Below, one piece after another: positions 54,429-56,651 of a stretch of DNA of 56,651 nt (its first letter is position 1; every line of letters begins with the position of its first letter). The DNA lies in the NCBI GenBank assembly GCA_902573725.1, contig CACGLE010000006.1:1-56651 (forward strand), written 5' to 3'. A program made the translations under genes and the position numbers. The DNA is from an uncultured SAR116 cluster alpha proteobacterium. GTDB taxonomy: Bacteria > Pseudomonadota > Alphaproteobacteria > Puniceispirillales > Puniceispirillaceae. The notes beneath the pieces were generated by a model. It worked only from the letters and a program-made list of their open reading frames with translations. It had not been told where the DNA came from and searched no databases.

Positions 54429-56363
54429 TTATCTCCCAATCCCACTGAAATACCAAGAGAGTAAAATTACAACACCAATCATCATTGCAAAAGCATAGTG
54501 ATACACATATCCAGTTTGTAATTTTGATAGCCTGCTAGAACTTTTGAGAACAAGTTCTGACAAACCATTCGGGCCAAAACCATCGATGGTCCGCTGGTCA
54601 CCTCTTAACCATAAAAAGTTTCCAAATAACACACACGATCTTACAAATAAAACATCATATAATTCATCAAAAAACCATTTGTTAAAAAATAAAATATGAA
54701 TTGGTTTTACAAAAGAAACCAATATTTTAGGCAAAGACGGGATTATTAGATATGCAAAAATAGCAGAACCAAATCCAATTGAAGCCAAAATAACTGGTAG
54801 ACGCTTAACCCAATCTGCGACATGATGCGCTTCTTCCATAGCATGATGTTCAGGAAGAATAAAAAGAGAGTCTCCCCAAAAATATTTCATATCATACCCA
54901 ACAAACATTTGATACCCAAACCATCCAGCAAAAATTGCTCCTAAAGCAAGTGGTATTAATGGAAAAATCATTACAGGTGGTGACTCATGAACATGGTCAT
55001 ACACCTCAGAACTACAACGAGGTTTTCCGTGAAATGCCAAAATTAGCAATCTCCAGCTATAAAAAGCGGTAAGAAGAGCCGCTGCACAGCCAAACCAGAA
55101 TGCCATTTGTCCTGTAAAGGAATTAGAAGCCCAAGCGGCCTCCAAAATCATATCTTTTGAGTAATACCCTGCAAAGAAAGGAAATCCTGCTAAAGCTAGG
55201 GAGCCGATCCACATTAAACCATATGTTATTGGGATTTTGTGCCAGACACCTCCCATATTACGCAAGTCTTGTTCATCTGATAGGGCGTGAATGACCGAAC
55301 CAGCTCCCAAAAATAAAAGTGCTTTAAAAAATGCATGTGTAGTTAAATGAAACATAGCTGCAGGGTAGGCGGACACTCCAGCAGCAAAGAACATATACCC
55401 TAATTGAGAACAAGTTGAATAAGCAATCACACGTTTTATATCAAATTGAGTCATTCCTATTGTAGCAGCGAATATTGCAGTGAGACCTCCTACAACAGTG
55501 ATTAAATTTAGAGCAAGTGGCGCATATTCAATTACAGGAGACATTCTGCACACGAGAAAAACTCCAGCCGTGACCATAGTTGCAGCATGAATAAGCGCTG
55601 ATACGGGAGTAGGTCCCTCCATTGCGTCTGGCAGCCATGTATGCAACCCAAGTTGTGCCGATTTTCCCATTGCACCAATAAACAATAAAATCGAAGCCAC
55701 CTCTAAAGCAGGCATATCAATTTCTAAAAATGAGATCGAAATATTTTTAAGTTCTGAGGCATTCGCGAAAATTTGATCAAATTGTATACTACCAAATAAA
55801 TAAAAAATAACAAAGATACCAAGCGCAAACCCAAAATCGCCTACCCTGTTAACAATAAATGCTTTCATTGCTGCTTTATGAGCTAAAGGCTTATGGTACC
55901 AAAAGCCAATTAATAAATAAGACGCAAGTCCGACACCCTCCCATCCAAAGAATAATTGAAGTAAGTTATCAGCTGTAACAAGCATTAACATAGCAAAAGT
56001 AAATAAGCTTAGATAAGCCATAAAACGAGCACGCGATTTATCGTGGTGCATGTAACCAATAGAATAAATATGGACACAAGATGAGACAGATGTAACAACG
56101 ATCAACATAACAACAGTGAGAGTATCAAAGCGCAATGTCCAATTGGCAATAAAATCGCCTGCATTAATCCATCGTGCAATCTCTAGAGTAATCGAATTAT
56201 GCATCAGCGCGACATCATAAAAAGCGAAGCAAGATAATAAGAATGATGCACAGACCCCAATCACCGTGATAATTTCAGCTGGCATATGTAGTTGTCGAAT
56301 TGAGAGTATCCCAGCAACAAACGCACCGATTAATGGCAAAAATACAATAGCTTGATAAAGCAT
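54429..56363 (-). CDS. nuoL: NADH-quinone oxidoreductase subunit L
   Basis: 644 residues: antiporter-like core (GWEGVGLASYLLIGFWYHK, LHTWLPDAMEGPTPVSALIHAATM) and the C-terminal lateral helix with a final membrane anchor. It is a proton-pumping subunit of complex I and the longest in the arm. It starts 4 bases after nuoK. Confidence 0.97.
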   Translation of the reverse strand: MLYQAIVFLPLIGAFVAGILSIRQLHMPAEIITVIGVCASFLLSCFAFYDVALMHNSITLEIARWINAGDFIANWTLRFDTLTVVMLIVVTSVSSCVHIYSIGYMHHDKSRARFMAYLSLFTFAMLMLVTADNLLQLFFGWEGVGLASYLLIGFWYHKPLAHKAAMKAFIVNRVGDFGFALGIFVIFYLFGSIQFDQIFANASELKNISISFLEIDMPALEVASILLFIGAMGKSAQLGLHTWLPDAMEGPTPVSALIHAATMVTAGVFLVCRMSPVIEYAPLALNLITVVGGLTAIFAATIGMTQFDIKRVIAYSTCSQLGYMFFAAGVSAYPAAMFHLTTHAFFKALLFLGAGSVIHALSDEQDLRNMGGVWHKIPITYGLMWIGSLALAGFPFFAGYYSKDMILEAAWASNSFTGQMAFWFGCAAALLTAFYSWRLLILAFHGKPRCSSEVYDHVHESPPVMIFPLIPLALGAIFAGWFGYQMFVGYDMKYFWGDSLFILPEHHAMEEAHHVADWVKRLPVILASIGFGSAIFAYLIIPSLPKILVSFVKPIHILFFNKWFFDELYDVLFVRSCVLFGNFLWLRGDQRTIDGFGPNGLSELVLKSSSRLSKLQTGYVYHYAFAMMIGVVILLSWYFSGIGR

Positions 56364-56367
56364 TGTT

Positions 56368-56651
56368 TTATCCCTTCATCACATTGAGATTTTCAACCGC
56401 TATAGAACCCCTATTTCGGAAGTAAATTACAAGGATAGCAAGCCCAATAGCTGCCTCTGCTGCTGCAACAGTAAGAATAAAAAGAGAAAATATCTGACCA
56501 GACAATGTACCTGTAAAGGCTGAAAAAGCTACCAAATTAATATTCACAGAAAGCAAGATTAATTCAATGGACATTAAAATCGTGATGACATTTTTTCTGT
56601 TAATGAAAATACCAAAAACACCGAATACAAATAATATTGCGGACACAGAAA
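56368..56651 (-). CDS. nuoK: NADH-quinone oxidoreductase subunit K, N-terminus cut off
   Basis: About 94 residues are visible; some eight to ten N-terminal residues lie beyond the window. The frame runs to the edge ([20 protein letters not shown]), so the valine codon that looks like a start is internal. Conserved glutamates in [11 protein letters not shown] and [11 protein letters not shown] are present. It is a three-helix proton-channel subunit of complex I. Confidence 0.96.
   Translation of the reverse strand, partial: SVSAILFVFGVFGIFINRKNVITILMSIELILLSVNINLVAFSAFTGTLSGQIFSLFILTVAAAEAAIGLAILVIYFRNRGSIAVENLNVMKG

Noticed and set aside
1-56651. CRISPR array or toxin-antitoxin pair
   Set aside because: No regularly spaced repeats and no recognisable toxin-antitoxin families were seen on either strand.

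Overview
The window is AT-rich DNA that reads as the chromosome of a free-living, aerobic, Gram-negative alphaproteobacterium, most likely marine. The evidence is an NDUFS4-type complex I accessory subunit, a CBP3-like cytochrome bc1 chaperone, a DUF1467 protein, the orders yceD-plsX-fabH-ihfA-merR and nuoK-L-M-N-birA-coaX-rnj, a TPR-linked class III adenylate cyclase, and a NavAb-like sodium channel. A SAR116-like or related lineage would fit, but that placement is inference.

Layout. 1-2.7 kb: an acyl-CoA synthetase (cut by the window edge) divergent from cysteine synthase and 3-mercaptopyruvate sulfurtransferase. 2.8-24 kb: a loosely packed accessory region. It holds secreted proteins of unknown function and a 947-residue chimera with flagellin-like ends, a serralysin-type (M10) zinc protease and RTX repeats. 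It also holds a VCBS/FG-GAP protein with a slippery start, the voltage-gated sodium channel, an MDR oxidoreductase, a HAD-like protein lacking both catalytic aspartates, a luciferase-like monooxygenase, NDUFS4, an aldehyde dehydrogenase frameshifted at a G9 tract, a GFA protein, an ABM-domain protein, the adenylate cyclase and a GAF protein. Two unusually short membrane proteins (55 and 57 aa) lie in otherwise empty DNA.

24.1-36.95 kb: probably a genomic island integrated at tRNA-Pro(GGG). A diverged copy of the tRNA 3' half marks the left edge and the intact tRNA marks the right edge. Inside are a phage-type DUF5681-like protein, a periplasmic rhodanese, a decayed serine recombinase, pseudoazurin and soxS-Y-Z-C-D-B. 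Facing these are a flavocytochrome c flavoprotein with its small cytochrome, a serine-hydrolase lipoprotein and a zinc-ribbon/Vsr-like nuclease. The 5' ends of the DUF5681-like/rhodanese divergent pair recur in inverted orientation at the right edge, split by the nuclease gene. The sox set has no soxX, soxA, soxV or soxW here.

37-56.65 kb: a conserved housekeeping block, nearly all on the minus strand. It covers lipid synthesis (yceD, plsX, fabH), nucleoid protein IHF-alpha and a MerR regulator, bamE and nusB, riboflavin synthesis (ribD, ribE, a ribBA with a degenerate GCHII half, ribH), nrdR, glyA, rpiB, RNase J, coaX, birA, and complex I membrane subunits nuoN, M, L and K (K cut by the window end).

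Functionally, the island gives periplasmic oxidation of reduced sulfur feeding the respiratory chain. The early accessory region is dominated by exported and surface proteins. The most unusual single gene is the flagellin-framed M10 protease; the most unusual structure is the sox island with its inverted, split border cassette.
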